Shown here: positions 53,601-61,733 of the stretch, piece after piece | Layout of the letters: the number at the start of each line of letters is the position of its first letter | Numbering within the stretch: position 1 is the first letter of the stretch | Assembly: GCF_000685315.1 (NCBI RefSeq) | Contig: NZ_ARYM01000001.1 | Coordinates: 248,001-312,000 of the forward strand | Direction: 5' to 3' | DNA: 64,000 nucleotides | Origin: Hyphomonas polymorpha PS728 | Lineage (GTDB): Bacteria > Pseudomonadota > Alphaproteobacteria > Caulobacterales > Hyphomonadaceae | Translations under genes and position numbers: made by a program | The notes under the pieces: model-generated | The model's input: only the letters and a program-made list of their open reading frames with translations | What the model was told of the DNA's origin: nothing | Database searches by the model: none

Positions 53601-53918
53601 CACGGCCTGATTGATGTCCGCGTCGATCTCGAACTCCAGCACCAGCTGGGCCGCGCCCTCGGTACCGTAGGAGTTGAAGGTCTTCAGGCCTTCAAGCGAC
53701 TGGATCTCCTGTTCGATCGGCCGCACCAGAAGGCGCTCAGCGTCTTCGGGTGTCACGCCGGCAAGCGGCACGGTGATGGCCACGAAGGGGATCGGAATAT
53801 CCGGGTCCGCTTCCTTCGGCATGTTGATGTAGGTAGCCGTGCCAGCAATCAGCACGCAGACCAGGATGGTAAGGATCATCCGCGTCCGGCCGATTGCCCA
53901 ATCGACAACGCCTGTCAT
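50643..53918 (-). CDS. RND efflux pump permease
   Basis: A 1091-residue inner-membrane transporter of the RND type, with the usual 12 helices and two large periplasmic loops: VVDWAIGRTRMILTILVCVL and INMPKEADPDIPIPFVAITV at the start, GMLVDGGIIVTEYADRKMAE in TM4 and AGIVVNNNIVLIDTFNRLL in TM10. It keeps one Asp of the proton relay in TM4, with Gly in place of the second, and Asn in place of the relay Lys in TM10. This pattern is seen in several RND branches outside AcrB. Its start overlaps the stop of the adaptor gene (ATGA). No outer-membrane TolC homologue lies in the window. Substrate unknown. Confidence 0.93.
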   Translation of the reverse strand: MTGVVDWAIGRTRMILTILVCVLIAGTATYINMPKEADPDIPIPFVAITVPLAGVTPEDAERLLVRPIEQEIQSLEGLKTFNSYGTEGAAQLVLEFEIDADINQAVLDVKDKVDMAKRYFPDDAREPIVTEFNAAQFPVLVVNLYGDAPERGLARIADNLKDRLESNGTILEARVLGKREELLEIVVDPVKLETYNISYQEIMAVVSANNRLVAAGSIETGQGSFAVKVPGIIRTGADALSLPVKQTDNAVVTLGDVADVRRTFKDPTGFATFNGENALLIEVVKRSGANILDTANFVREAVAIEQQSWPPTVQAVVTSDTSEMIGTQLGQLQSSIMTAILLVMIIVVAALGLRSAALVGISIPATFVMAFLLLGAFGFTINMMVMFGLVIAVGMLVDGGIIVTEYADRKMAEGLNKRDAYAMAGKRMFWPIVSSALTTLAAFVPFLFWNSMPGKFMAYLPITLIFVLTASLISALIFLPVMGATFGARPGGTDEDLAALAADADPRKAKGWLGAYVRVVSETIRRPLMTTGAAFGLVVLIFMWFGSEQHKSELFLDIEPEQAYVFVQAQGALSAAEQAELVKRAEAAIADLDGITALSTRAGSSGGGGVNMDASGGMPADTIGQILMDLKTTADGPYNGRVTLERVRERLSNVPALRFQISAREQGPPGGKDIQVALLGFDNDELYQAADMIRGWMEARGDVREVDDSRPLPGVEYQLTVDRSEAGKFGVDVAQVGAAVQLVTNGILVGRYRPDDSNDEIDIRVRFPEDARSASALDSLRIATPQGNVPLSLFVDREPAPRVSTIERRDGKRVISVRGNATEQGAGAAIVAELKQWIDAQDMPAGIEVRFEGADEDSADAAAFFSGAAAAALFMMAVILLWQYNNFWQVILTLTAVIISTAGVLVGINLVLPYVSILMIGTGIVALAGIVVNNNIVLIDTFNRLLSDGRPPEEAALATAAQRIRPILLTTGTTVCGLLPMVLQMTVVFSEGAINFGGATSEWWVQLATAVVFGLAFSTMMILLVTPTWLLVPYRMKRRARKVINWLKPYVLKVLSWLRARKGGDRTPPPSGSVAANEDGKSSKEILPAAE

Positions 53919-54991
53919 TTTCCGGCTCCCTCGGCGGAGACCGGTTTGATCGTCACGCCGTCATTGAGATAGTCCTGGCCCATCGCAATCAGCCGCACGC
54001 GGTCAGGCAGGCCCGTCACCCAGGCGCCTTCGCTCGTCTCGTCGATAATGCGCACCGGCGCAAAGGCCACGGTGTTGTTCTCCGTCACATGGCGCACGCC
54101 CAGCTGGCCCGCGTCAGACAGGGTGAGAAGGGATGGCTTGATGAGCGTTGCGTCCGTCTCCCCGGCGGGAATGGACATGGACGCGGTAATCCCGGCTGCC
54201 ACCAGCGCGTCGCCGGTATCAAGCTCGGCTTCAATCGGGAAGGTGCGGGTCTGTTCGTTGGCGGTGCGTGCCACAAAGCGCAGCTTGGCGGGAAACTTGC
54301 GGCCATCGGCCAGCACCACTTCGGCGGCCATGCCGACCTGAAGCAGCCCCGCCTGCGCCTCGGTCACCTCGGCCGCCACGATCACCGGATCCAGGTCCAC
54401 CAGAAGGCCGCAGGCCCCGCCCGGAGAAAGATAGTCGCCCGCTTCGGCCATGCGGCGTTCGAAGACGCCATCAAACGGCGCGCGGATCTGTGTGCGGGAC
54501 AACTCCACCTTGGCCGAGTTCACGGCTGCTTCGGCCGCATCAAGGCTGGCCTTGGCCGAGGCTTCGCGATTGGCGGGGGTGAGGCCCTTTTCGGCGAGTT
54601 TGACGGCGGCCTCATAATCCACGCGGGCGGAGTCGCGGGCCGCTTCGGCCTCTTTCACTCTCGCGCTGCGGGCTTCAACATCCAGTCCGCAAAGCAGGGT
54701 TCCGGCTTTGACGAAAGTGCCTTCGCGCACCGGCGTCGCCACCACCGTACCGGCGGTTCCCGCCTTCAGCGTCACTGATTTGTCTGGCGCCGTGCGGCCC
54801 TTGGCGGCAATCCGGATCGTATGCCGCTGGCTCTGCGCCTCAATCACGAGGGCCTGAGGGACATCGGAACGGGTTGAGGCCTCTGCCGCGGGTTGCTCCG
54901 TGCTGATACTTCCGCGCATGACGCTGCGAAGTCCGAAGTAGGCGACAATAGCCACCAGAATGATGGCGGCGATCAGGACGGAACGGTTCAC
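53915..54991 (-). CDS. RND efflux membrane-fusion protein (adaptor)
   Basis: A 358-residue periplasmic adaptor. The N-terminus is one transmembrane anchor (SVLIAAIILVAIVAYFGLRS). It has a lipoyl-like first half (GTAGTVVATPVREGTFVKAG), a helical hairpin (AEAARDSARVDYEAAVKLAE onwards), the closing lipoyl half SRTQIRAPFDGVFERRMAEA, and a beta-barrel domain. GTG start at 54991 with AGGAAAG nine bases upstream. It is encoded first in a two-gene operon with the permease, with a four-base overlap. Confidence 0.92.
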   Translation of the reverse strand: MNRSVLIAAIILVAIVAYFGLRSVMRGSISTEQPAAEASTRSDVPQALVIEAQSQRHTIRIAAKGRTAPDKSVTLKAGTAGTVVATPVREGTFVKAGTLLCGLDVEARSARVKEAEAARDSARVDYEAAVKLAEKGLTPANREASAKASLDAAEAAVNSAKVELSRTQIRAPFDGVFERRMAEAGDYLSPGGACGLLVDLDPVIVAAEVTEAQAGLLQVGMAAEVVLADGRKFPAKLRFVARTANEQTRTFPIEAELDTGDALVAAGITASMSIPAGETDATLIKPSLLTLSDAGQLGVRHVTENNTVAFAPVRIIDETSEGAWVTGLPDRVRLIAMGQDYLNDGVTIKPVSAEGAGK

Positions 54992-55154
54992 TGTGTGGGT
55001 CTTTCCTGGGAGGGCGGACGGTAAAATAGGGCATCCCGACGCAAGAGTCAGGGTTTGTGCTAAAAGATTTCTAGCACGCCACCCGTTTCCAGCCTGCAAA
55101 GGACTGGACGAGTTTGGTTAATTGCTTGATCTGGCTGATTAATTCTTGCGAATA

Positions 55155-56654
55155 TTACAGCGATGTTACAGCCGGTCTGCGCCCTGCCCAGGGCCGGGCG
55201 GCCTCCAGTTCCAGCGCCAGTTCAAACAACAGCCGGTCATCCCCCCTCCGTCCGGAGAACATCGCCCCGATAGGCAGGCCCGACGGTGACCAGGAAAGCG
55301 GCACACTCATCGACGCGGCGCCCGCCACATTCATGGGCGAGGTGTAGGCGACAAAGCTCAGCACGCTGTCCATCACCGCGTCGAAGTCCCTGTCGGGCGC
55401 CTGTTCCCCGATTGCCACGGCCGGGCTTCCGGTAACCGGGGTAAGCAGAATATCGAGGCCACTGAAGAAGCTGTGATACTCTTCCTCGAAGGCCAGAAGG
55501 TAGCCGACGATGCCCGGCAGGTCATCCATCCGGCTTGCCGCCATGTTTGCCAGGCCCAGGGTCCAGGGCTCCAGAATGTCAGGGCTGACCGGTTTGCCGG
55601 AATAAGCGCTGACCTGGCGGGCAAACTCTCCGGCGCCTGCGGCCCAGTACATGATGAACGCGTCAGTGAATTTCGGGCCGTCCATGGGGAGGGTATAGTC
55701 GATCACGGTATGGCCAAGGTCGCGGCAAAGCTGGGCAACGTCTTCGATTGCAGCGCGGGTATCGGAATGCAGCGTCGTTCCGCCAATCGGCTCGGGCGCA
55801 AAGCCGATCTTCAGCCGCCGGGTCAGGGGCTGGATTTCGCCGAGGGCCGGATACGCTCCGCCTGGCACTTCCGCCGCGCGGAAAAGCTCAACGGAGTCCC
55901 GTACACTGATGGTCACGGCATGGTTCACCGAAATCTGAAGCGGCGGGGCCGCCGCGCCGGGCTCGCTATAAGGCAGCCGGTCGCGCGAGGGCTTCATCCC
56001 GAAGACGCCACAGGTGGATGCGGGTATGCGGATCGATCCGCCCCCATCGCTGGCATGAGCAAAGGGCACGACGCCGGCGGCCACCAGCGCCGCGGCGCCG
56101 CCGGACGATCCGCCCGGTATGCGGGAGACATCCCAGGGATTGCGGGTTGGCCCGTTGGAGAGCGGCTCGGTGGAGGAAATCAGCCCGGCTTCCGGCGTCG
56201 CTGATTTGCCCAGCGACACAATCCCCGCCCGCCGCCATCTGGCGGCAAACACGCTGTCGGTGGCCGCCACATGCCCCTCAAGGCCCCGGCAGCCTCTCAG
56301 TGTCGGCGCGCCCCGCCAGTCGATCAGATCCTTGATGAAGCTCGGCACGCCTGCAAACGGCCCGGCAAGCACCCCGCCGGCATCGGCGCGGGCAATCTCG
56401 AAGGTTTCGGTAACGATGCCGTTGATCTGATCTTCCACGGCCCGCGCCCGCGCGATCGCCGCTTCCACTTCTGCCAATGCCGAGGTCTCGCCCGCGGCAA
56501 TGGCGGCGGCGATCGCCACCCCGTCACGAAAGCCGGGGGGCGCCGGCGCGATGTCTGGCTTGGAGGCCGTATCGGACGCTTTGGGCGCGCAGGCGGCGAG
56601 GGCGAGCGTGGCGGCGCCTCCGGCGAGGGCGGCGCGGCGTGTCAGTCTTGTCAT
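55155..56654 (-). CDS. Amidase with Tat/lipoprotein signal
   Basis: A 499-residue amidase-signature hydrolase. The Ser-cisSer-Lys triad is readable: Lys in [17 protein letters not shown] and the two Ser in [17 protein letters not shown]. The N-terminus ([11 protein letters not shown], then LALAAC with Cys22) is a Tat-type signal with a lipobox, so this amidase is predicted to be a lipoprotein in the periplasm, unlike cytoplasmic GatA. ATG at 56654, GGGAG about eleven bases before it. Divergent from tlyA. Substrate unknown. Confidence 0.9.
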   Translation of the reverse strand: MTRLTRRAALAGGAATLALAACAPKASDTASKPDIAPAPPGFRDGVAIAAAIAAGETSALAEVEAAIARARAVEDQINGIVTETFEIARADAGGVLAGPFAGVPSFIKDLIDWRGAPTLRGCRGLEGHVAATDSVFAARWRRAGIVSLGKSATPEAGLISSTEPLSNGPTRNPWDVSRIPGGSSGGAAALVAAGVVPFAHASDGGGSIRIPASTCGVFGMKPSRDRLPYSEPGAAAPPLQISVNHAVTISVRDSVELFRAAEVPGGAYPALGEIQPLTRRLKIGFAPEPIGGTTLHSDTRAAIEDVAQLCRDLGHTVIDYTLPMDGPKFTDAFIMYWAAGAGEFARQVSAYSGKPVSPDILEPWTLGLANMAASRMDDLPGIVGYLLAFEEEYHSFFSGLDILLTPVTGSPAVAIGEQAPDRDFDAVMDSVLSFVAYTSPMNVAGAASMSVPLSWSPSGLPIGAMFSGRRGDDRLLFELALELEAARPWAGRRPAVTSL

Positions 56655-56819
56655 GAAAGGAAAGCTCCCGGTCCCATGCAATGTCTGCAGTTCATCGCCG
56701 CTCATCGTGGCGGGCAAGCCCCGCCAGCGCAAGCCCTCTCTGTCCTGACGTTGACACTGGCCCCGCCTGTCCCTTTACGGGTAAGTCTGCCGCGAAAGCC
56801 CGGAAAGGACCGCCCCCAG

Positions 56820-57575
56820 ATGACAGAGCCCGTTTCGCCGGAACGAGACCGCGCTGACAGGTTGCTCGTCGCCCTCGGCCATTTCGAAAGCCGCGCCGGC
56901 GCGCAGGCCGCCATTGCGGCGGGCCGGGTCAGGGCCGATGGCCAGCTTGTCCGCAAGCCGTCTGAGATGATCGCCCGCAGCGCCCGGATCGAGGCGGAAG
57001 CGGCCCACCCCTATGTTTCGCGCGGCGGCCTGAAACTCGCTCATGCGCTTGATACATTCGGCATCGATGTCGCCGGAAAAACCTGCCTTGACCTTGGTGC
57101 CTCCACCGGCGGCTTCACGGACGTGCTGCTTCAGCGCGGCGCGGCCCATATCACGGCCATTGATGTGGGCCATGGTCAGCTACATCCGAAGATCGCCGCA
57201 GACGCCCGCGTCTCGGCCTTTGAAGGCCTGAATGCCCGCGACCTGACAGCCGGTCATCTGAAGGCCGCACCGGAAATCATTGTCTGTGATCTGAGCTTTG
57301 TGTCGCTGCACAAGGTGCTGCCCGTGCCGCTCATCCTCGCAGCGCCGGGCGCGCGCCTCCTTGCCCTCTTCAAGCCCCAGTTCGAGGTGGGCCCGGAGAA
57401 TGTCGGCAAGGGCGGCATCGTCACCGATGAAGCAGCGGTGGGCGAAGCGCTCGCGCGCCTCCCGGTCTTCCTGTCGGAAATGGGCTGGCAGTCCGAAGCC
57501 CCCATCCCCAGCCCGATAGAGGGCGGAGACGGGAACCGGGAATATCTCTTCCTCGCCCGCAGGCTTCAGATCTAG
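56820..57575 (+). CDS. tlyA: TlyA-family rRNA methyltransferase (hemolysin A-like)
   Basis: A 251-residue protein. An N-terminal S4 RNA-binding domain (ADRLLVALGHFESRAGAQAA through VRKPSEMIA) precedes an FtsJ-like methyltransferase (TCLDLGASTGGFTDVLLQRG, VIVCDLSFVSLHK-type motif IIVCDLSFVSL). TlyA 2'-O-methylates 23S (and in some bacteria 16S) rRNA. ATG at 56820 with GGAAAGGA upstream; the in-frame extension to 56271 lies across the amidase gene. Its TAG overlaps the stop of the convergent PCuAC gene in a shared CTAG. Confidence 0.93.
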   Translation: MTEPVSPERDRADRLLVALGHFESRAGAQAAIAAGRVRADGQLVRKPSEMIARSARIEAEAAHPYVSRGGLKLAHALDTFGIDVAGKTCLDLGASTGGFTDVLLQRGAAHITAIDVGHGQLHPKIAADARVSAFEGLNARDLTAGHLKAAPEIIVCDLSFVSLHKVLPVPLILAAPGARLLALFKPQFEVGPENVGKGGIVTDEAAVGEALARLPVFLSEMGWQSEAPIPSPIEGGDGNREYLFLARRLQI

Positions 57576-58150
57576 TCGCGCGCGGCAACCGTCATCGGCA
57601 GTTCCACATCTTCCGTGGTGCCATCTTCAAGCTGTACACGGACGGTCACCGTCACGGCGGTGCCGGGCGTCAGGCTGTCAGGTTGCACGCCAAAGAACAT
57701 CAGATGGTCGCCGCCCCGCGTCAGGGAATGGTCGCCATTGGCGGGAACGGTGAAGGTTTCCACCTTGCGCATCGCCATCTTGCCATCGGCGCTCATCTCA
57801 TGGGTGTGCAGTTCAACGGCCTGCGCAAACGGCGCCTCTGCCCCTGTGATCGTCACGGCGCGGGCACCGGCGGCAAAGGTGCCAAAGCCGGCTGTCACGT
57901 CCCGCCCGGCCGGTGGCACGAGCACGCTGCCTTCGACCAGCGCCAGCGTTCCGGCGATGATGCCCCGGTCAACCGGCGCGTCCGCTTCCGTGCCCATGTC
58001 ATCGCCGTGCATGCCGGCATGATCATCATGGACAGCCTCGGTTTCCACCGGGGCCACAGCAGCCTCACCAGCAGGCTGCTCATTTGCCGGCGCGCAGGCC
58101 GCCAGAAGCAGGGCCGAAAGGCTCGCCGCAGTAATCAGGGACATGCGCAT
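57572..58150 (-). CDS. PCuAC-type copper chaperone lipoprotein
   Basis: A 192-residue periplasmic lipoprotein: signal with lipobox LLAAC (Cys19), then a flexible linker carrying His/Met/Asp (HDDHAGMHGDDMG), then a PCuAC cupredoxin-like domain. The metal motif is visible as ELHTHEMSADGKMAMR, with a downstream HSLTRGGDHLMFFG: the H...M...M...H-x-M spacing expected of this family, which delivers Cu(I) to cytochrome oxidase. GGAG lies seven bases before ATG 58150; a second ATG is at 58144. The linker may be a second copper site. No cox gene is near. Confidence 0.88.
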   Translation of the reverse strand: MRMSLITAASLSALLLAACAPANEQPAGEAAVAPVETEAVHDDHAGMHGDDMGTEADAPVDRGIIAGTLALVEGSVLVPPAGRDVTAGFGTFAAGARAVTITGAEAPFAQAVELHTHEMSADGKMAMRKVETFTVPANGDHSLTRGGDHLMFFGVQPDSLTPGTAVTVTVRVQLEDGTTEDVELPMTVAARD

Positions 58151-58241
58151 GGGAAAGCTCCGTTCAGATCCACATTGGGGCGGAGTGAACATCAGCTTCC
58201 CGTTGATGGCAATTCCGTTTCTTGCCGCGCGTCAGGCTGCC

Positions 58242-59009
58242 TCAGTAACCGTAGAGCTCTTCCTCGCCCCAGCCATCCTGGATCTGCCACTGGCGTGTGT
58301 TGTTGTTCCAGCAGGCGGTCACCGGATCGCGCATCACCTGGCCATCGGGCATCTGCGTTTCGCGGTGGATCACCCGGCAGTCCGGCCCCCCGGAAGCCGG
58401 CTGGCCACCGCCATACTGATACCCGCCAGAGGGCGCATAGGATGGGGCAGGCGCGGGCGCCGGATAGGAGGAGGGATAGCTCGATGCCGGATAAGGCTGC
58501 GGCGCGGGGTGGGGATAGGAATTGGGGGCCCCGCGCATAACCTCGGCCCCGCCATAAAGGCCCTGGGTCGTCTGCGGGATCGAGCCGTAAGGCACGGAGG
58601 AGTAGCTGCTGACCGGCGCATAGGCCACCTGGCAGTCGGTTGAGGATTTCTTGGCGATGTCGCTGCCCGCCAGCCCGCCCACCAGCGCGCCCAGTGTCGC
58701 GCCGACGGCCACCTGCCCGGAATTGGACCGGCTTTCCTTATAGGTGCGCGGCGGGCCGCGGCGGCGGTATTCGGTGTAGTAGCGGTCATTGTCGATGTTA
58801 TTGCCGATGGCGCCGCCGATCAGCCCGCCGACCACCGCGCCGACGACTGCGCCAGCCGTGCCGTCAGAGGATTTCTGCCGCTCGCACTGCACATTGCGTG
58901 CCGGCGCCGGGTAGGGATCATAGCCATAACCGTATTGGGCATGGGCCTCGCCCGGCAGGGAAACGGCCAGAAGGCTGACGCCGCAGGCGAGAATCGCCAT
59001 CTTCATCAT
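58242..59009 (-). CDS. Glycine-zipper 2TM-domain surface protein
   Basis: A 255-residue exported protein. Signal peptide ends PGEAHA near residue 25. Two glycine-zipper hairpins are visible (GAVVGAVVGGLIGGAIGNNI and VAVGATLGALVGGLAGSDIA), the pattern of SlyB/17-kDa-antigen-like envelope proteins. Then comes a long Pro/Ser/Tyr-rich segment (about 130-200, repeated SYPxSYPAP) and a C-terminal CRVIHRETQMPDG block ending in GWGEEELYGY. The start is ATG 59009 with AAGGAG seven bases upstream. Probably envelope-associated; role unknown. Confidence 0.85.
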   Translation of the reverse strand: MMKMAILACGVSLLAVSLPGEAHAQYGYGYDPYPAPARNVQCERQKSSDGTAGAVVGAVVGGLIGGAIGNNIDNDRYYTEYRRRGPPRTYKESRSNSGQVAVGATLGALVGGLAGSDIAKKSSTDCQVAYAPVSSYSSVPYGSIPQTTQGLYGGAEVMRGAPNSYPHPAPQPYPASSYPSSYPAPAPAPSYAPSGGYQYGGGQPASGGPDCRVIHRETQMPDGQVMRDPVTACWNNNTRQWQIQDGWGEEELYGY

Positions 59010-59150
59010 CACCACACTCCTTGTGATCGAAGGCCGAGGGCCTCCAGTGTTGCCTTTATACTGAGGCGGGCAATCTGAACCGGACCTGAAGAACGCGCGC
59101 GGCCGCCAAGCTGGCTGGACGGGCCGCCCTGTGGGCCACATATTCCCCTC

Positions 59151-60248
59151 ATGGAATGGCGCAGGATAGCCGCAAGAACAGCAGGGCGCGCCCGGTATGC
59201 GGCCGGGCAGGGCCTGCGGTCTGCCTGGTATACGGCCCAGATGCAGGCCGCCCGTGCCCGCGCCGAAGGCTTCAACCGCCCCGGTGAGCCTGCCTTCCAG
59301 CCAAGCCGCGGCCGGCCCGACATGGCAGAGCTGCGGCGTGCTTATTTCGAGCTTTTCCTGCAGGACCGGGCCAATATCGAGGCGGGCCTCTATCCTGAGC
59401 CGCGCGAACTCCGCCTCGCGGGGCTTCCCGGCGCGCTCAAGGCCGCCCGCGCGTTCCAGCAGGATGTGAAGGCGGTGGACGAAAGACGCCTCGCCAGAGA
59501 CGGCAAGGCGCTTCAGCGCGATATTCAGGCGGGCGGCGATTTCCTTCAGAGGAATGCCAACCGCTATCCCGATTATTACCTGCAGAATTTCCACTACCAG
59601 ACTGGCGGCTGGTTCACCGATGAAAGCGCTGAGCTTTATGACACGCAGGTCGAAGCTCTCTTCTCCGGCACGGCCGACGCCATGCGCCGGGCCGCGCTGG
59701 CGGAAATTTCCAGGGCGCTGCAGGGGCGCGATCAGCGCCGGCAGAGCCTGCTCGATGTCGCTTGCGGAAACGGGCGTTTCCTCGAGAAGGTGCTGGAGGT
59801 GTGGCCGCGCCTCAATGTGACGGGGCTTGACCTCTCGCCTTCCTATACCGAAGCGGCCCGCGCGCGGCTTGCCCGCTGGCGCCAGGCCGATGTGATCCAG
59901 GAGATGGCCGAAGCCATGCCTGTGGAAAACGAAAGCTTCGACATGGCGGTGTCGATCTATCTTTTCCATGAGCTTCCGCCGCGTGTGCGCCCGCTGGTTC
60001 TGTCAGAGATATTCCGCGTCCTGAAACCGGGCGGGCTGTTTATTCTCGCAGACAGTCTGCAGTTCTCGGATCGTCCGCCTCTGGACGGTTTACTCGAATA
60101 TTTCCCCCATGGTTTTCATGAGCCCTATTACAAGGACTATCTTGCATGGGATCTGGACGGCGCATTGACGCAGGCCGGTTTCGTTAAGGAGTGTGGCACA
60201 CTTGCGTTCCTCACCAAGGTAACGGCCTGGCGCAAAACACATCTCTGA
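59151..60248 (+). CDS. Class I SAM methyltransferase (UbiE/COQ5-like)
   Basis: A 365-residue protein. The N-terminal half is a helical domain with DYYLQNFHYQTGGWFTDESA, which occurs in a group of alphaproteobacterial methyltransferases. The SAM domain starts SLLDVACGNGRFLEKVLEVW (motif I) with VTGLDLSPSY and a class motif DMAVSIYLFHELPPRVRP and VLKPGGLFILADSLQFSD. It is unlinked to the surrounding genes and could modify a lipid, quinone or small molecule. Divergent from the glycine-zipper gene. Confidence 0.85.
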   Translation: MEWRRIAARTAGRARYAAGQGLRSAWYTAQMQAARARAEGFNRPGEPAFQPSRGRPDMAELRRAYFELFLQDRANIEAGLYPEPRELRLAGLPGALKAARAFQQDVKAVDERRLARDGKALQRDIQAGGDFLQRNANRYPDYYLQNFHYQTGGWFTDESAELYDTQVEALFSGTADAMRRAALAEISRALQGRDQRRQSLLDVACGNGRFLEKVLEVWPRLNVTGLDLSPSYTEAARARLARWRQADVIQEMAEAMPVENESFDMAVSIYLFHELPPRVRPLVLSEIFRVLKPGGLFILADSLQFSDRPPLDGLLEYFPHGFHEPYYKDYLAWDLDGALTQAGFVKECGTLAFLTKVTAWRKTHL

Positions 60249-60264
60249 CAACTATATTAAGTCT

Positions 60265-60286
60265 CTGCAATTAATCGTGATTTTTT
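60265..60286 (+). promoter_or_regulatory. Upstream element shared with the second barrel gene (copy 1)
   Basis: CTGCAATTAATCGTGATTTT is repeated with one substitution ahead of the next gene, at 61019-61039 (CTGTAATTAATCGTGCTTTT). Further similarity continues (GACACAG, then TGGAACACGGA versus TGGCACACGGA). It lies 148 bases before the ATG, a position for an activator or promoter element. Confidence 0.5.
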
Positions 60287-60412
60287 GGACACAGTGTTCC
60301 GGCAAAGCCGGAAAATGACTGTATGGAAAGATGGAACACGGAGGATTCGTGGCTACGTCTCTGCCTGTGCCCGGCCAGAAAGCCAGGCGCCGTAATAAGG
60401 AGAAAGTAGATC

Positions 60413-60913
60413 ATGAAACTTGCACTTGCTTCCCTCGCAGTTGTTCTCGCCGCAACGCCCGCTGCCTTTGCGCAGGGAGATGTTGAAATCAGCGGCGGCT
60501 ATTCGAACTTTGATGTCGGCCCGGCAGAAGTCGGCGCGCTCACAGGCCGCGGCACCTACTTCTTCACCAACAATTTCGGTGTTGAGGGCGAAGCCTCTGT
60601 CGGCGTGAAAGACGATGATTTCGGCGTTGGCAAGGTTGAGCTTGATCATTCGCTCGGTGCCTATGGTGTCATGCAGGCGCCGGTTTCCGACCGCGTCAGC
60701 CTCTTTGGCCGCCTCGGCTATTCGTCAACCGAACTCAGCGCCAACAATCCTGCCCTCAGCGCCGCTGCGTCTGACATCAAGGGTGTTGCTTATGGCGTTG
60801 GCGCGAAATTCAATGCCAGCGAACGTTTCGGCATTCGCGGTGAATTCACCAAACACGAAGGCGACCGGAATGATGCCGACGTTGTTTCCATCGGCGGCGT
60901 GATGCGCTTCTGA
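60413..60913 (+). CDS. Outer-membrane beta-barrel protein (tandem copy 1)
   Basis: A 166-residue protein: signal peptide ending AFAQ (cleavage after about residue 20), then an eight-strand barrel pattern with alternating hydrophobic residues. It opens GDVEISGGYSNFDVG, contains KLELDHS-type KVELDHSLGAYGVM, and ends in a terminal Phe (VVSIGGVMRF), the outer-membrane insertion signature. Belongs to the small OmpA/OmpW-like barrel group. AAGGAG is upstream of the ATG. Its neighbour at 61153 is a close duplicate. Confidence 0.88.
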   Translation: MKLALASLAVVLAATPAAFAQGDVEISGGYSNFDVGPAEVGALTGRGTYFFTNNFGVEGEASVGVKDDDFGVGKVELDHSLGAYGVMQAPVSDRVSLFGRLGYSSTELSANNPALSAAASDIKGVAYGVGAKFNASERFGIRGEFTKHEGDRNDADVVSIGGVMRF

Positions 60914-60947
60914 TGTAATTCCACAGCCAATTTCCTCCCAAACATCT

Positions 60948-60977
60948 TCCCGGCGCCCTGTGCGCCGGGATTTTTTT
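60948..60977 (+). terminator. Rho-independent terminator after barrel copy 1
   Basis: TCCCGGCGC / CCTGT / GCGCCGGGA forms a perfect 9-bp stem followed by seven T. It separates the two barrel genes into distinct transcripts. Confidence 0.93.
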
Positions 60978-61018
60978 GTCTGTGGACAGAGTGTTTCCTA
61001 AAGGTAAACATTAAGGGC

Positions 61019-61039
61019 CTGTAATTAATCGTGCTTTTT
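61019..61039 (+). promoter_or_regulatory. Upstream element shared with the first barrel gene (copy 2)
   Basis: CTGTAATTAATCGTGCTTTT, matching 60265-60286 with two differences, 134 bases before the ATG at 61153. The match extends into GACACAG downstream. Suggests that the duplication copied the regulatory region as well as the gene. Confidence 0.5.
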
Positions 61040-61152
61040 CTGACACAGGGGTTAGGGTTTTCTGTCACATTGCTGCGAAGAAAGGTGGCACACGGATTTT
61101 TCATTGCTATTTCCGCCCTGCGCTCAGCGCAGTTATTTGGAGAAAGCGTATA

Positions 61153-61653
61153 ATGAAAATCGCACTTGCTTCCCTCGCCATTGCCCTCACGGCTGCACCT
61201 GCAGCTTTCGCTCAGGGCGATGTCGAATTGAGCGCCGGCTATTCGAACGTTGATATCGGTTCTGCCGATCTCGGCGCTCTGACGGGCCGCGGCTCTTACT
61301 TCTTCACCCGTCACCTGGGTGTTGAAGGTGAGGCATCCATTGGCGTGAAAGACGATGATGTTGGTCTGGGCAAGGTCGAACTCGACCACTCCATCGGCGC
61401 TTTCGGCGTCGTGCGTGCTCCGATCTCTGAACGTTTCCACATGTTCGGCCGGGTTGGTTATGCCACCTCCGAACTGAGCGCCAGCGTTCCGGGCGTCGGC
61501 TCGGCTTCGGGTGATTTCGACGGCGTTGCTTACGGCGTCGGCGCGAAATTCTTCGCCACCGAACGGTTCGGCATCCGCGGCGACTTCACGAAATATGAAG
61601 GCGACGACAATGATGCCGACGTGTTCTCGATCGGCGCAGTGGTTCGCTTCTAA
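61153..61653 (+). CDS. Outer-membrane beta-barrel protein (tandem copy 2)
   Basis: A 166-residue paralogue of the 60413 gene with the same length, signal peptide (AAFAQ) and terminal Phe (SIGAVVRF). Near-identical blocks include SAGYSNVDIG, LTGRGSYFF, VEGEASIGVKDDDVG, KVELDHSIGAFGV and GVAYGVGAKFFATERFGIRG. Differences cluster in the presumed surface loops (SVPGVGSASGDFDG versus the first copy's NPALSAAASDIKG). TTGGAGAAAG precedes the ATG. It has its own terminator. Confidence 0.88.
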   Translation: MKIALASLAIALTAAPAAFAQGDVELSAGYSNVDIGSADLGALTGRGSYFFTRHLGVEGEASIGVKDDDVGLGKVELDHSIGAFGVVRAPISERFHMFGRVGYATSELSASVPGVGSASGDFDGVAYGVGAKFFATERFGIRGDFTKYEGDDNDADVFSIGAVVRF

Positions 61654-61676
61654 GCTTCCCCTGCATACTTGAATAG

Positions 61677-61710
61677 AAAAACCCCGGCACAGAACGTGCC
61701 GGGGTTTTTT
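61677..61710. terminator. Bidirectional terminator between barrel copy 2 and aroC
   Basis: AAAAACCCCGGCAC / AGAAC / GTGCCGGGGTTTTTT: a 10-bp GC stem extended by the A/T arms. It can end the plus-strand barrel transcript and the minus-strand aroC transcript. Confidence 0.93.
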
Positions 61711-61733
61711 GTTCTGCGGGCAGAATAATTGAG

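Noticed and set aside
50643-53918. RND pump with replaced proton-relay residues as a novel transporter type
   Set aside because: The VDGG in TM4 and VVNNN in TM10 occur in known RND branches, so this is variation within the superfamily.
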